From Platanthera guangdongensis (taxonomy: Eukaryota > Streptophyta > Magnoliopsida > Asparagales > Orchidaceae): DNA of 64,000 nucleotides. The notes under the pieces are model-generated. The model worked only from the letters and a program-made list of their open reading frames with translations, had not been told where the DNA came from and ran no database searches. Of the stretch, positions 32,442 to 42,504 are shown one piece after another; the stretch's first letter is position 1, and each line of letters opens with the position of its first letter. The position numbers and the translations under genes were made by a program. The stretch covers positions 101,082,287 through 101,146,286 of the forward strand of contig CM077159.1 in the NCBI GenBank assembly GCA_039583875.1, in the 5' to 3' direction.

Positions 32442-32446
32442 TCTGT
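32442..32446 (+). repeat. Target-site duplication of Ty3-II, left (TCTGT)
   Basis: TCTGT before the TATTGAAG end of the left LTR. It is repeated at 39034-39038 after GGTTGTACA. The empty site is visible in copy 1 (10729-10741). Confidence 0.9.
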
Positions 32447-33885
32447 TATTGAAGCCAAAAATGGCCTCTGTGGAGTTCGGGGTCCCTAAAAAGGGGTGAC
32501 ATCACACCTACTACACTCAAGAGAACGTCACGGACCAGAGGATTAAGAAGCTAGGAACAGACCCTCGGCTCTAGCGTGGAGGTCTCACCTCACACCCGGA
32601 AGGCTACCTGAGCACTTCCCCTCCCTAGCCAATGCTCAAGCTAGGTTGCCTTGGAGGAGCTCTCTCTACTCTACCAAGAAGAAGCTAAGGGAGGAGGAAG
32701 CAAGGAAAATGTCTCTCCTCCAAAGGCACCCAAGGGAGTCTATTTATAGTTTTACAAATACCATGGGCCAAAATGCCCGAAATACACCGACGCCCAACAT
32801 ACCTTGGGCCAATAGAAAACAGCCAGGCCAGGGGGTAAAGAGGTAACTCCCCCCAGGGCAAAACGGTAAAAGCAAGTTCCACAGAGGTCTAGGGGGTGGA
32901 GGGCGAACCCTCCACGGACTAGCCTCCTGGGCGAGAAGGCTGGCCGCCCGGTCTCGCCCCGCGGGCTAGCCGCCTGGGGCGAGAGGGCTGGCCGCCCGGT
33001 CTCGCCCCGCGGGCTCGCCGCCTGGGGCGAGAGGGCTAGCCGCCCGATCTCGCCCCGCGGGCTCGCCGCCTGGGGTGAGCGGGCGCCCCATCTCGCCCCG
33101 CATGCTCACCGCCTGGGGCGAGAGGGCTGGCCGCCCGATCTCGCCCCGCGGGCTCGCCGTCTGGGGCGAGAGGGTCGGCTGCCAGTTCTCGCCCCGCAGG
33201 CTCGCCGCGTGGGGCGAGAGGGCGGGCTGCCCCGTCTCGCCCCGCGGGCTCACCGTCTGGGGCGAGAGGGCTGGCTGCCCGGTCTCGCCCCGGGGGCTCG
33301 CCGTCTGGGGCGAGAGGGCCGGCCGCCCGGTCTCGCCACCTGGGGCGAGAGGGCCGGCTGCCCCGTCTCGCCCCGCGGGCTCGCCGCCTGGGGCGAGAGG
33401 GCTGACCGCCCGATCTCGCCCCGCGGGCTAGCCGCCTGGGGCAAGAGGGTCGGCTGCCCCATCTCGCATCGCGGGCTCGCCGCCTGGGGTGAGAGGAATG
33501 GCCGCCAGGTCTCGCCCCGCGGGCTAGCCGCCTAGGGCGAGAGGGCTGGCCGCCCGGTCTCGCCCCGCGGACTAGCCGCCTGGGGCGAGAGGACTGGCCT
33601 CCCGGTCTCGCCCCTGCCCAAGGTCAGGTTGCCGGGGGCGGGAACCTGGTGTCCAGCCAGTCCCGCCATCCCACCTCGCACCTAGCACGCCAGGGGGGGT
33701 GCCGGCCATCTTGCCGCACCCGCCCCTCTAAAGTGCCTGGGGGAAGATGCCGATTCTTCCTCCCCCTACTAATATGTTTTCAAGTCAGAGCCAAAATCGG
33801 CCACCGAGAGTGCAAAATCTTCAAAAAGCTTAAAAACGCGTCTGCCTTGTTTGGGGCCCACTCTTCGCGAATACGGGGTTGTCCA
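32447..33885 (-). repeat. 3' LTR of Ty3-II
   Basis: 1439 bp. The plus strand begins TATTGAAG (TG...CA end with one transition) and ends GGTTGTCCA. A TATA-like TATAAATA lies on the minus strand at about 32741-32750. Beside the LTR inside the element (33886-33905), the minus strand reads AAAAGAGCGGGAATTG, a weak polypurine tract. The U3 part contains a GC-rich array at 32920-33612. Confidence 0.85.
32920..33612. repeat. GC-rich tandem array in 3' LTR of Ty3-II
   Basis: About 14 units of roughly 48 bp, each with GGGGCGAGAGGG, a GCCGCCCGGTCTCGCC segment and GCGGGCTCGCCGCC. CTCGCC and GGCGAG are inverted relative to one another within each unit. The array encodes long open frames on both strands (Arg/Gly/Ala/Pro-rich) that are compositional, not genes. 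It corresponds to the array at 38093-38765 in the other LTR. Confidence 0.9.
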
Positions 33886-33962
33886 CAATTCCCGCTCTTT
33901 TCGAGGTTGGCACAAGCTCGGAAAGAAACATCCAACCCAACGTATTCGCTGAGTGTAACTTT

Positions 33963-34570
33963 CCTGCGGGGTCAACCTGCCAAGCCAGCTATAGGAGCCT
34001 GGGTGGCGAGACCTCCTCCGGGTGAAGGACACTTCACCTCCCGGAGGGGTCAACCTGTCATGCCAGCTATGGGAGCCTGGGTGGCGAGACCCCCTCCGGG
34101 TAAAAAACACTTCACCTCCCAGATGGGTCAACCTGTCATGCCAGCTATGGGAACCTGGGTGGCGAGACCCCCTCCGGGTAAAAAAACACTTCACCTCCCG
34201 GAGGGGTCAACCTGTCATGCCAGCTAAGGGAGCCTGGGTGGCGAGACCCCCTCCGGGTAAAAAACACTTCACCTCCCGGAGGGGTCAACCTGCCATGCCA
34301 GCTATGTGAGCCTGGGTGGCGAGACCCCCTTCGGGTAAAAAAACACTTCACCTCCCAGAGGGGTCAACCTGTCATGCCAGCTATGGGAGCCTGGGTGGCG
34401 AGACCCCCTCCGGGTAAAAAACACTTCACCTCCCGGAGGGGTCAACCTGCCATGCCAGCTATTGGAGCCTGGGTGGCGAGACCCCCTCGGGTAAAAAAAC
34501 ACTTCACCTCCCGGAGGGGTCAACCTGTCATGTCAGCTATGGGAGCCTGGGTGGAGAGACCTCCTCCGGG
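33963..34570. repeat. Tandem array type A, 78-79 bp units (Ty3-II)
   Basis: Eight units; the word GGTCAACCTG falls at 33970, 34048, 34126, 34205, 34283, 34362, 34440 and 34518. Each unit carries GCCAGCTATGGGAGCCTGGG, GGCGAGACCCCCTCCGGG and AAAAACACTTCACCTCCC. It lies between the 3' LTR and array type B, in the element's 3' untranslated region. Confidence 0.95.
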
Positions 34571-35300
34571 TAAAGGACTTGGCTTCCACGAGAGATCAAC
34601 CAGCCGTGGCGGCTAGTGAGAGCCTGACAGTGGAATCATCATCGGAGCAAAGGACCTGGGCTACCACGAGAGATCAACCTGCTCTGCCAGCTAGTGGGAG
34701 TCTGGTCGCGGAATCATCATCGGAGCAAAGGGACTTGGGCTACCACGAGAGATCAATCTGCCCTGCCAGGTAGTGGGAGCCTGGCCGCGGAGTCATCATC
34801 GGAGCAAAGGGACTTGGGCTTCCACGAGAGATCAACCTGCCCTGCCAGCTAGTGGTATCCTAGCCGCGGAATCATCATCGGAGCAAAGGGACTTGGGCTT
34901 ACACGAGAGATCAACATGCTCTATCAGCTAGTGGGAGCCTGGCCGCGGAATCATCATCGGAGCAAAGGGACTTGGGCTACCACGAGAGATCAACCTGCCC
35001 TGCCAGCTAGTGGGAGCATGGCAGCGGAATCATCATCGGAGCAAAGGGACTTGGGCTACCACGAGAGATCAACCTGCCCTGCCAGCTAGTGGGAGCCTGG
35101 CCGCGGAATTATCATCGGAGCAAAGGGACTCGGGCTACCACGAGAGATCAACCTGTCCTGCCAGCTAGTGGGAGCCTGGCCGCAGAATCATCATCGGAGC
35201 AAAGGAACTTGGGATACCACGAGAGATCAACCTGCCCTGCCAGCTAGTGGGAGCCTGATCGCGGAATCATCATCGGAGCAAAGGGACTAAGCATCTCAAT
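34571..35300. repeat. Tandem array type B, 79 bp units (Ty3-II)
   Basis: Nine units; GATCAAC recurs at 34594, 34672, 34751, 34830, 34909, 34988, 35067, 35146 and 35225. Units carry CTGCCAGCTAGTGGGAGCCTGG, broken into shared words with array type A (GATCAACCTG, GCCAGCTA, GGGAGCCTGG), so the two arrays share an ancestor unit. It sits directly downstream of the protease frame. Confidence 0.95.
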
Positions 35301-35349
35301 CAAACCCTACCACATCCTACATCCTCGAACGGGGAAAATATGGATTGCA

Positions 35350-36330
35350 TGACCCCCCCGACTTCGTTAGTCGGGGGTTGGACTCGTTACAACATAAGAT
35401 ACATACTGGACTCTGCCGGAGCGAGGCTTCCTCAGGGGGTCTGGGCCCGGTGGTCGTCGTCCGCCTCCCTCTCGCCGGACACTTCCATCCTGCTCAGGCT
35501 TTCCATGATCCTTTCCATCTCCTCTGTCCTGGCTAACCAAGAGATGGTGTTGACGGCCGTGATGTAGCACTGCTTTGCCATCCTGGAGTCTCCCTTGACT
35601 CTGACCTGGATCCCACCGGAGCTGAATTTGAGACATTGGTGGAAGGAAGACGGCACGCAACGGAAGGCGCTGATGAGGGGCCTTCCGAAGATGGCGTTGT
35701 AGCTGCTTGGAGCGTCAACAATGACGAACCGGCAGTTCCTTGAAGCCCCTCCCAACTTTACTTGGAACCCCACTCCACCCTCGACCTCCTTCCTCTCCCC
35801 TGAGAATCCGAACAGGGGTCCGTCCGAGGCCAACACCCTCCTTGTGTTTCACCTTCATCTCGTCAAATGCCTTCTTGAAAACGACGTTGACGGAGCTTCC
35901 GTTGTCAACCAAGATCCGGGAGACGGTGTAGCCTTCGATGGCCGTCTGGATGACTAGCGCATCGCAGAACGGATCCTCATGATCCGGCAGGTCCTTCACC
36001 GAGAAGGTGATCTTTTCCTCTGGGGGCGGGGTCTGGGAGTTTGAGGCGACGCTGCTTCGGTACATGATATGGAGGCTTGCCTTCCGAGTGGCCTCAACCC
36101 CCACTCCACCGTGGATCACTCTTATAACACCTCGGGTTCCCACGTCGACCCGGTCCTCGCACACATCATCCCACCCTTCTCTGGGCAGAACCTCTTCTAC
36201 CCGCACGGGCGGCTGCGGCTGGGTAGGGCCTCTCGCCCCCCTCACTTCCAAGAACTCGGGGCAGGTAGTCGTGGCGTGCCCCTCCACCTGGTGGAAGTCG
36301 CAGTACAACAATGCTCTTTCTCCCCTCTTT
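35350..36330 (-). pseudogene. Ty3-II aspartic protease region
   Basis: Protease part of the gag-protease frame. The first part (in the 35715-36401 stretch) runs past the gag knuckle to RILVDNGSSVNVVFKKAFDEM (about 35860-35925), the catalytic box with Asn where most families have Thr or Ser. A frameshift after this leads into the 35432-35836 stretch, LASDGPLFGFSGERKEVEGG and NAIFGRPLISAFRCVPS, the C-terminal half. The reading ends around 35350, just before array type B. No RT text follows. The same protease appears in Ty3-IV up to its break at 59251. Confidence 0.75.
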
Positions 36331-37565
36331 TGGCGGGCTGGGCATTCTCTCCTGTTACCTCTTTCCCCTCCTATCGCCAAGGCTTGCTGCGGCGGGGGCA
36401 AGAGCTGTCTTGGGGCTTGCCTCTGGAAGTTATACCTCCCTTGGCCCCCATAAAAGTTCCCCCTCCTTGGATGAGAGCTCTTCCTGGACCTTGGGCAGGT
36501 CCTCCCTGCTGCCTCCAGCCTGGTTCCGGACCCTCCTGTCCCTGGAGCCCCTGAGCTCTCTGCTCCTCTCTTCTTCTCCCTTCATGATGCCTCGAGCCTC
36601 CTTGCTCCTTCGACTCCGTCTCTGTCAACTTTGCCAATTTCTTGACAAATGTCGGGTTGCCCGCCTCCATGGCAATCTCCTCTGCCGCCCTTTCCATCAG
36701 CTCCTCGAAGGAAAGGCCTTCCGGGACAAGCTCATATTGAAGAAGCCCTCCTTCAGCCCAACGGTGAAGGCCATCTGGAGAGCATACCCTGACATCTCAT
36801 GAACCTCCAGAATCTCCTCTTGGAACCTGTCAACGTAACGGGCGGCGACTCCTCGGCACCCTGCCTTATCAGGAAGATGGACTCAGGACTCCTCTTCCTC
36901 TTCTTGGAGGTGGAGAAGCGAAGCTGAAAGGTCCGACTCAAGTCCTCGAACCCATAAATCGACCTTGGAGAGAGTTGATGAAACCAGTCCCTCGCCTTGT
37001 CCTTCAACGTGATCACAAAAAGGCGACACTTGAAGGCATCCATCATCGGCCTGATGGAGACGGCATGCTCGAACCACTGCAGATGCTGGACGGGGTCATC
37101 CTTCCCGGTATAGTAAGCCATGTCAGGCTCTCGGAACTCCTCGGGAACGGGAGCTGAGATGATCAGCTCGCTGAAAGGTGACCCCCTAAGGGGTGGTCTC
37201 GCCACTTCGACTCGCGCGACCTGCTCGCCTGCGAGGTTGGCACTCGCCGGGCTGGAGAACAGCACCCAGCCGATGAGGTCTCGCTCGACCCCATATCCCA
37301 TCCTCTCCTTCCCAGGCCTTCTTCCTGGTGCACTTCCTTCTCCCCCCGCTGAGGTCATCTCGCCTAGACCCCTGGGAGTCGACTCGCCGTGAGGGAGGGG
37401 AGCTAGCTCCTAGGGGGTTGGGGTGGAGCTGCCACCCTGAGGGGCCATGCTTCGCAGCATCTCCATGATGCTTTGGATGGAGGCCATGAACTCTTGCCTC
37501 CCAACAAAGGGTCATGGGCTGGGGAGCTCGCCGAGATCATCACTACCTCCTTGACCTCCTGTCAT
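36331..37565 (-). pseudogene. Ty3-II gag
   Basis: Gag precursor of a Tat-like Ty3 element. The likely start is ATG at 37565 (MTGGQGGSDD), soon followed by a stop at 37512-37514. The main stretch 36753-37358 has FSELIISAPVPEEFREPDM, YYTGKDDPVQHLQWFE, FKCRLFVITLKDKARDWFH and FEDLSRTFQLRFSTSKKRK. After a frameshift near 36830 it continues as a Gln/Gly-rich linker. In the 35715-36401 stretch comes the knuckle-like CDFHQVEGHATTTC (about 36255-36300), a CCHC variant with His in the second position. At least three frame changes make it non-functional. Confidence 0.8.
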
Positions 37566-37599
37566 GACACTCTCTCGAGATCTTCTGTGCTGGTCACTC

Positions 37600-37620
37600 T
37601 CCACGCTCACCGCACCAAAG
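37600..37620 (-). other. Primer-binding site region of Ty3-II
   Basis: On the minus strand the 5' LTR ends CTTCAACA, and the next bases read CTTTGGTGCGGTGAGCG. The word TGGTGCGGTGAGCG is also found beside the LTR in Ty3-III (about 51688-51701) and Ty3-IV (57246-57259), so it is conserved as a primer site. I cannot assign the tRNA. Confidence 0.7.
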
Positions 37621-39033
37621 TGTTGAAGACAAAAATGGCTTCTGTGGAGTTCGGGGTCCCTAAAAAGGGGTGACCTCACACCTACTACACTCAAGAGAAC
37701 GTCACGGAGCAAAGGATTAAGAAGCTAGGAACAGACCCTCGGCTCTAGCGCGGAGATCCCACCTCACACCCGGAAGGCTACCTGAGCACTTCCCCTCCCA
37801 TGCCAATGCTCGAGCTAGGGTGCCTTGGAGTAGCTCTCCCTACTCTACCAAGAAGAAGCTAAGGGAGGAGGAAGCAAGGAAAAGGTCTCTCCTCCAAAGG
37901 CACCCAAGGGGGTCTATTTATAGTTTTTCAAATCCCATGAGCCAAAATGCCCGAAATACCCCTACGCCCAACATAACTTGGGCCAATAGAAAACAGCCAC
38001 ACCGAGGGGGTAAAGAGGTAACTCCCCCCGAGGGCAAAACAGTAAAAGCAAGGTCCACAGAGGTCTATGGGGCGGAGGGCGAACCCTCCACGGACTAGCC
38101 TCCTGGGGCAAGAAGGCTGGCCGCCCGGTCTCGCCCCGCGGGCTAGCCGCCTGGGGCGAGAGGGCTGGCCGCCCGGTCTCGCCCCGCGGGCTCGCCGCCT
38201 GGGGCGAGAGGGTTGGCTGCCCCGTCTCGCCCCGCGGGCTCGCCACCAGAGGCGAGAGGGCTGGCCGCCCGGTCTCGCCCCGCGGGCTCGCCGCCTGGGG
38301 CGAGAGGGTCGGCTGCCCGGTCTCGCCCCGCGGGCTCGCCACCTGGGGCGAGAGGGCCGACTGCCCCGTCTCGCCCCACAGGCTCGCCGCCTGGGGCGAG
38401 AGGGTTGGCCGCCCGGTCTCGCCCCGCGGGCTCGCCGCCTGGGGCGAGAGGGCCGGCTGCCCGGTCTTACCCCGCGGACTCGCCGCCTGGGGCGAGAGGG
38501 TCGGCTGCCCCGTCTCGCCCCGCGGGCTCGCCGCCTGGGGCGAGAGGGCTGGCCGCCCGGTCTCGCCCCGCGGGCTAGCCGCCTAGGGCGAGAGGGCCTG
38601 CTGCCCCGTCTCGCCCTGCGGGCTCGCCGCCTGGGGCGAGAGGGCTGGCCGCCCGGTCTCGCCCCGCGGGCTAGCCGCCCGGGGCGAGAGGGCTGGCCGC
38701 CTGGTCTCGCCCCGTGGGCTAGCCGCCTGGGGCGAGAGGGCTGGCCGCCCGGTCTCGCCCCTGCCTAAGGCCAGGGTGTCGGGGGCGGGAACCTGGTTTC
38801 CAGCCAGTCCCGCCATCCCACCTCTCACCTAGCACGCCAGGGGGGGTGCCAGCCATCTTGCCGCACCCGCCCCTCTAAAGGGCCCGGGGGGAAGATGCTG
38901 ATTCTTCCTCCCCCTACTAGTTTGTTTCCAAGCCAGAGCCAACATCGGCCACCGAGAGTGCAAAAACTCCAAAAAGCTTAAAAACGTGTCTGCCTTGTTT
39001 GAGGCCCACTATTCGCGAATATGGGGTTGTACA
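37621..39033 (-). repeat. 5' LTR of Ty3-II
   Basis: 1413 bp; in the element's sense it begins TGTACAACCCC and ends CTTCAACA. A TATAAATA box lies on the minus strand at about 37914-37923, a plausible core promoter. The GC-rich tandem array lies at 38093-38765 within U3, as in the other LTR. Confidence 0.85.
38093..38765. repeat. GC-rich tandem array in 5' LTR of Ty3-II
   Basis: About 14 units of roughly 48 bp with the same words as at 32920-33612 (GGGGCGAGAGGG, CCGCCCGGTCTCGCCCCGC). It keeps a 233-codon open frame on plus only because the unit length is a multiple of three; this is not a gene. Confidence 0.9.
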
Positions 39034-39038
39034 TCTGT
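39034..39038 (+). repeat. Target-site duplication of Ty3-II, right (TCTGT)
   Basis: Second copy of TCTGT, between the LTR end GGTTGTACA and the LINE A text CTTAGTAAGTTTCC. Confidence 0.9.
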
Positions 39039-39039
39039 C

Positions 39040-40194
39040 TTAGTAAGTTTCCGGAGAGCCAATTTGATGCCAAGATAAGTGAACTCCACCCGTGGAAAAC
39101 CCAATAGGCGGGTTAGACCAGCCTTCTTCCATTGTGGGGGTAGCATTGTTGAACAAGACAAAAGATTTGGTGGCATTGATGCATTGACCAGTACATGAAC
39201 AATAAGAGTGCAGGATTTCCCCTACCTTAGTAGCACCCACAGCAGAAGCTTCCGAAAAAATTAAAATGTCATCTGCATATAATAGGTGCGAGATGAACGA
39301 CAAAGGCGTGGAGAAAGTAACGCCCAAATTTAAACTGTGTTGCTGGAAAGCCAACGAGAGAAGCTTCGAACATAAAATAAATAAGTATGGTGAAAGAGTA
39401 CAACCCTGGCGGAATCCCCGGGCCGCAACGATAGGCCGAGTCCGCAGACCATTAATGAGAAGCGAAAAGCTCGGCAGGCTAATGCATTGCATTATCCAAT
39501 TTATAAATTGTGGGGGGAAGCCCAGATCTTGAAGTAGCTTTAGAAAAGTTACCCAGCACATCTTGTCATAACTCTGTGACATATCGATTTTTAAGGCCAT
39601 GAAACTCGCCTTATCTGTAGAAAACCGAAATTTATGGAGGATCTCTTGAGCAAGGAAACATTGATGAGATATTTGGCGGCCCGACACAAAGGCTCCTTGT
39701 TCCTCCGAAATAAATGAAGGGAGTATATGTTGGAGGCGGCCCACAAGAAGTTGAGTAATGATTTTGTAAAAAATCGGGAAGAGACTAATAGGGCGGAATT
39801 GCCCCGGCGAGGTGGCGTTAGATGTCTTGGGCAGTAAAACCACTAAAGTTTCTTTCCAGCTCGGGTCCATAACGCCCAAAGTGAAAAAATCAACGATCGC
39901 CCTGCACACGCGTCAGTTTTCACCAAAGCCAAAAAAATGTTTAAGGAAAGAGGTGGTGATACCGTCCGCCCCGGGAGAACGATTAGCCTTCATAGTTTTG
40001 ATAGAATCCCATATGTCCTCCGTAACCGGCCGAAGGAGGCCTTGCCGTGTGATATCCGAGAGCACAAGTTTGCCCGCCAGTGAGGGCCAGCCATCAAGAG
40101 AGAGAGTATGATACAACAATTTCTGCTCAAAGAAATGAATGAAAGTTGCTTTGATAGCGGCTGGGTCCGCCGTCAGATCGCCATTCAAGTCCAC
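39040..40194 (-). pseudogene. LINE reverse transcriptase, copy A2
   Basis: Nearly open RT in two stretches (39913-40194 and 39040-39909) separated by a small frame change near 39910. Motifs are SPGADGITTSFLKHF, PSWKETLVVLLPK, QFRPISLFPIFYK, EEQGAFVSGRQISHQ, ALKIDMSQSYDKM (motif A), GFRQGCTLSPYLF (motif B) and YADDILIF (motif C, near 39265-39290). It ends at GGVHLSWHQIG, close to Ty3-II. It preserves the 70 bp that A1 lost near 9808. With no zinc-binding or RNase H domain it is not functional. Confidence 0.8.
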
Positions 40195-40316
40195 TACTTG
40201 ATTGATCTAGTTACCCCACCGTCGATTGGAGGCCAGGAATAAAAATATGCAGTGTTGGAATCTCACTCGTTCATCTCACGAGAGACAATCGTGTAGTGGA
40301 ACGCAGACGAACCACT

Positions 40317-40763
40317 CTAATCATTCGAGCGGAGGAGGCAATTAAAATCTCCCTCGACAAGCATGGGAATGGGCGTCCCAACCTGCTCGATTAAAAGCTG
40401 CCACAACGAACGACAGACATGGTAATCTTTGTTGGCGTAGAGAAAGGCCACCAACCATTGGCTATGATCTGGCAGTACAGTCGTGGCAATAACACATTGG
40501 GCCATAGCAAAAGAGATCGCCACATGAACCACATATCTCCTCCACAAGACGACAATACCCCCAAACTTACCAATAGCAAGAGGATGAAAAAAATCACAAT
40601 TACGGCCCGCCAAAGCATCAATGTCCCGCCGGATTAAGAGTTCCACTTTTGTCTCAAGAAGACCAACTAGCCCAACATTATGAGCATGCACAAAGCTCCA
40701 AATATTGTTGGCAGTTTCTTTTTTCCGGGACCCGCGACAATTCCAAATAATGATCGAAGACAT
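40317..40763 (-). pseudogene. LINE endonuclease N-terminal half, copy A2
   Basis: 148 codons open from ATG 40763 with MSSIIIWNCRGSRKKE, GLVGLLETKVELL, GKFGGIVVLWRRY and VEGDFNCLLRSND, then a stop. The C-terminal half with the SDH catalytic motif is deleted; the next readable text on the minus strand (about 40260) is from the RT. The protein would have nicked DNA but cannot without the second half. Confidence 0.8.
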
Positions 40764-41046
40764 TAATCCCCCAAAGGGGGCGCGTCCCCGCCGTCGTTAA
40801 GGAGATTGTCCGTAGCAGATTTGTGGCGCTTCCGGTCAATACTTTGGGTTGAATTGGGAGGAAAAAAATGATCATTTAGGCTAGCTTTAGATTTTCGAGT
40901 TGCCTACTTTTTTGATTTATGTTTGAATTTGACTGGATGGGCATCATCCGTTGGTTCCAAATTAGAAGGCGGGTTTGCGGTCGAGAATACGCCCCCCGGA
41001 GGTTGGTCCGTTCCAAAGCAAGAATGAGATAACATCGTCGTCGAGG

Positions 41047-42434
41047 CTAGCTGGGAGGATGAAGCCAGACCTGGGCCAGCCTCGCCCTCTTATCTTTAGG
41101 TCGTTTCCGGCGGCGGGCAATTATCCAAGGTCCATAGTTGTCAGCTCCATTTTGACCGTCCAGGCGTCTCGTAGGAGGCGAATCAGCCGCATCTGGTATC
41201 AACAGAGCTTTGCCTCTTTTTCCAGGGGCAGGCGGTTTAGAGGCATTCAGAGGAGGCTTGGGAAACTCTGCCCGCTTAACAGGAGGAGATTTTGTTGGCA
41301 CCGCCGGAGATGGACGCAACAGACACTTGTCAATTTTATGGCCAATACATCCACAATGCAAACAAATCGAAGCTATTCCTTTGTACTCCACTTTTTGAAA
41401 GAAATTACCAACTGGCCCACCGATCCAAATTCAGGTCAGGAGAGGTTTGGAGAGGTCCGCCTTGACACAAAAGCGCGCATACTCGGCCTGCTCCCATCGA
41501 CTTGTAACAGAGTCACGACATAACGGTTCCCCAAGAGTCGACGCAATCCGGCCGAAGTTTTTCTTGTCCTAAAAAAATTAATAGAAGGTGTGGTAGCCGA
41601 ACCCACAGTGGGAATGACATTCCATTTAATGAGGATAGGGAGAACTCCTTGGACCAAGTATCAAGTCCCACAATATAACCTTTCACCTAAAATGGACCGC
41701 CCACTAGGACCCCATCTCGTGCCTCCGCAAATTGGAATATGCACGTAAAACAATCCTCGCTAAGCATTATTAATAAAAGAGTGTTATTTCATGCTTAACT
41801 CCGCCAGTAAAAACTGAAAAGGAAGTTGTCGCCCAAGAAGCTTTCCAACAATGGCGAACTCGAACCGCCTCATAGCTTGCCGGACAAGATGTTCGTCCAT
41901 TTGGACAATTTTACCATCAGGAAAAAATTCCTGGAGAGGCTCCTTGTGATCAAAAACATCATGCGTAGCTTTGTTCCGTCGCTGGTTAAGATTACCCCAT
42001 GCAGATTTCGGTCTAGCATTTTGATAAACAGCTTGTGTGCAGTTGGCAGTTTGACAGTTTTTTGCATCATGGCCAGAACCAGCAAAACCCCCAACCCGCC
42101 AACAAGCAGGACTTTCCTCAGGAGCCATTAAAATGTGATTTACAGTCAAGTCCGGATTATGCATACCTGCATTGGAATGTTCAAGATCATCTGCATCCAC
42201 CATCGAGGCCCAAGAAGCATCCTGACCAATTGAATTCTTGGAATCAAAAGGCACAATGGCCTGGTCGAGAGCAATCGCTCCCTCCATTTTCCAGCCAGCA
42301 TTCTGCCCCCTTGTCCGCCAAGAAGCTCGATTCACCCCGCCCCGCCGAGCCGCCGCTGCTATGATCCTTCCGCGAGGAGCCTCCCTCCACCGAGCCGCCA
42401 TGTTGAAATCTCCTTGGGGGAGAGGATGGCCCAA
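41047..42434 (-). pseudogene. LINE ORF1 (DUF4283 and zinc knuckle), copy A2
   Basis: RNA-binding ORF1, clearer than in A1. The first 216 codons (42434-41784) are open, with FDSKNSIGQDASWASMVDAD, then DUF4283 text FPDGKIVQMDEHLVRQAM and FAIVGKLLGRQLPFQFLL, before a stop. The domain continues in a second frame (41657-41436) and then a third (41391-41047), where an intact knuckle CLHCGCIGHKIDKC lies near 41320-41365, followed by a Lys/Arg/Pro-rich tail. An in-frame start is possible at 42434 or at 42450 in another frame. Confidence 0.8.
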
Positions 42435-42504
42435 GGCCCCCTCTTGCCATCAGAGATTCTCACTTTAGGAAACAAGGGAGAGATGAGAATAAATGAGAGC
42501 TCAG

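Larger units (their letters stand above)
28761..32446 (-). mobile_element. LINE family B, copy B2, main part
   Basis: The most complete family B copy, on the minus strand between Ty1-I and Ty3-II. In sense order it has ORF1 with DUF4283 and a knuckle (about 32440-31356), endonuclease (31145-30187) and RT (29974-28841). Over 28990-29370 it matches copy B1 (21290-21680) at well over nine bases in ten by eye. The 5' end passes across Ty3-II into LINE A copy 2, as in B1. It keeps the 2.3 kb that B1 has lost between two ACCTCCGA words (29963-29970 and 32266-32273). Confidence 0.85.
32447..39033 (-). mobile_element. Ty3-II: gag-protease-only Ty3/gypsy element (Tat-like, non-autonomous)
   Basis: A 6587-bp element on the minus strand with LTRs 32447-33885 and 37621-39033, a 5-bp target duplication TCTGT, and an internal region that holds gag and a protease and then two tandem arrays where RT, RNase H and integrase would be. 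The gag type, its unusual CX2HX4HX4C-like knuckle and the DNGSS protease box resemble the Tat lineage of Ty3/gypsy. The two LTRs differ at about 6% of the first 230 bp by my count, so it is older than the Ty1 insertions. It landed a few bases from the LINE A/LINE B junction. It matches the description of TR-GAG elements (LTRs plus gag, mobilised in trans). Confidence 0.85.
39039..42504 (-). mobile_element. LINE family A, copy A2, fused 5' to antisense 18S
   Basis: Minus-strand counterpart of copy A1. In sense order it has the 18S fusion junction at about 42505, ORF1 (42434-41047), the first half of the endonuclease (40763-40317) and RT (40194-39040). About 584 bp present in A1 (8994-9577: second half of the endonuclease and start of RT) are missing, with CGAGTG shared at the break near 40264-40270. 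Its sense 3' end lies at 39039, beside Ty3-II; across Ty3-II it continues into LINE B copy 2, as A1 does into B1. Confidence 0.85.

Noticed and set aside
33075..33535. Long Arg/Gly/Pro-rich open frames on both strands
   Set aside because: They come from a 48-bp GC-rich tandem repeat whose unit length is a multiple of three; several frames stay open at once and no domain is seen.
33963..35300. CRISPR-like appearance of regular 79-bp repeats
   Set aside because: Units are contiguous tandem repeats with no unique spacers, no cas genes are present, and the host is a plant.
38067..38768. 233-codon plus-strand frame rich in Arg, Gly, Leu and Pro
   Set aside because: Same LTR tandem array as above, in the other LTR; the frame is compositional.
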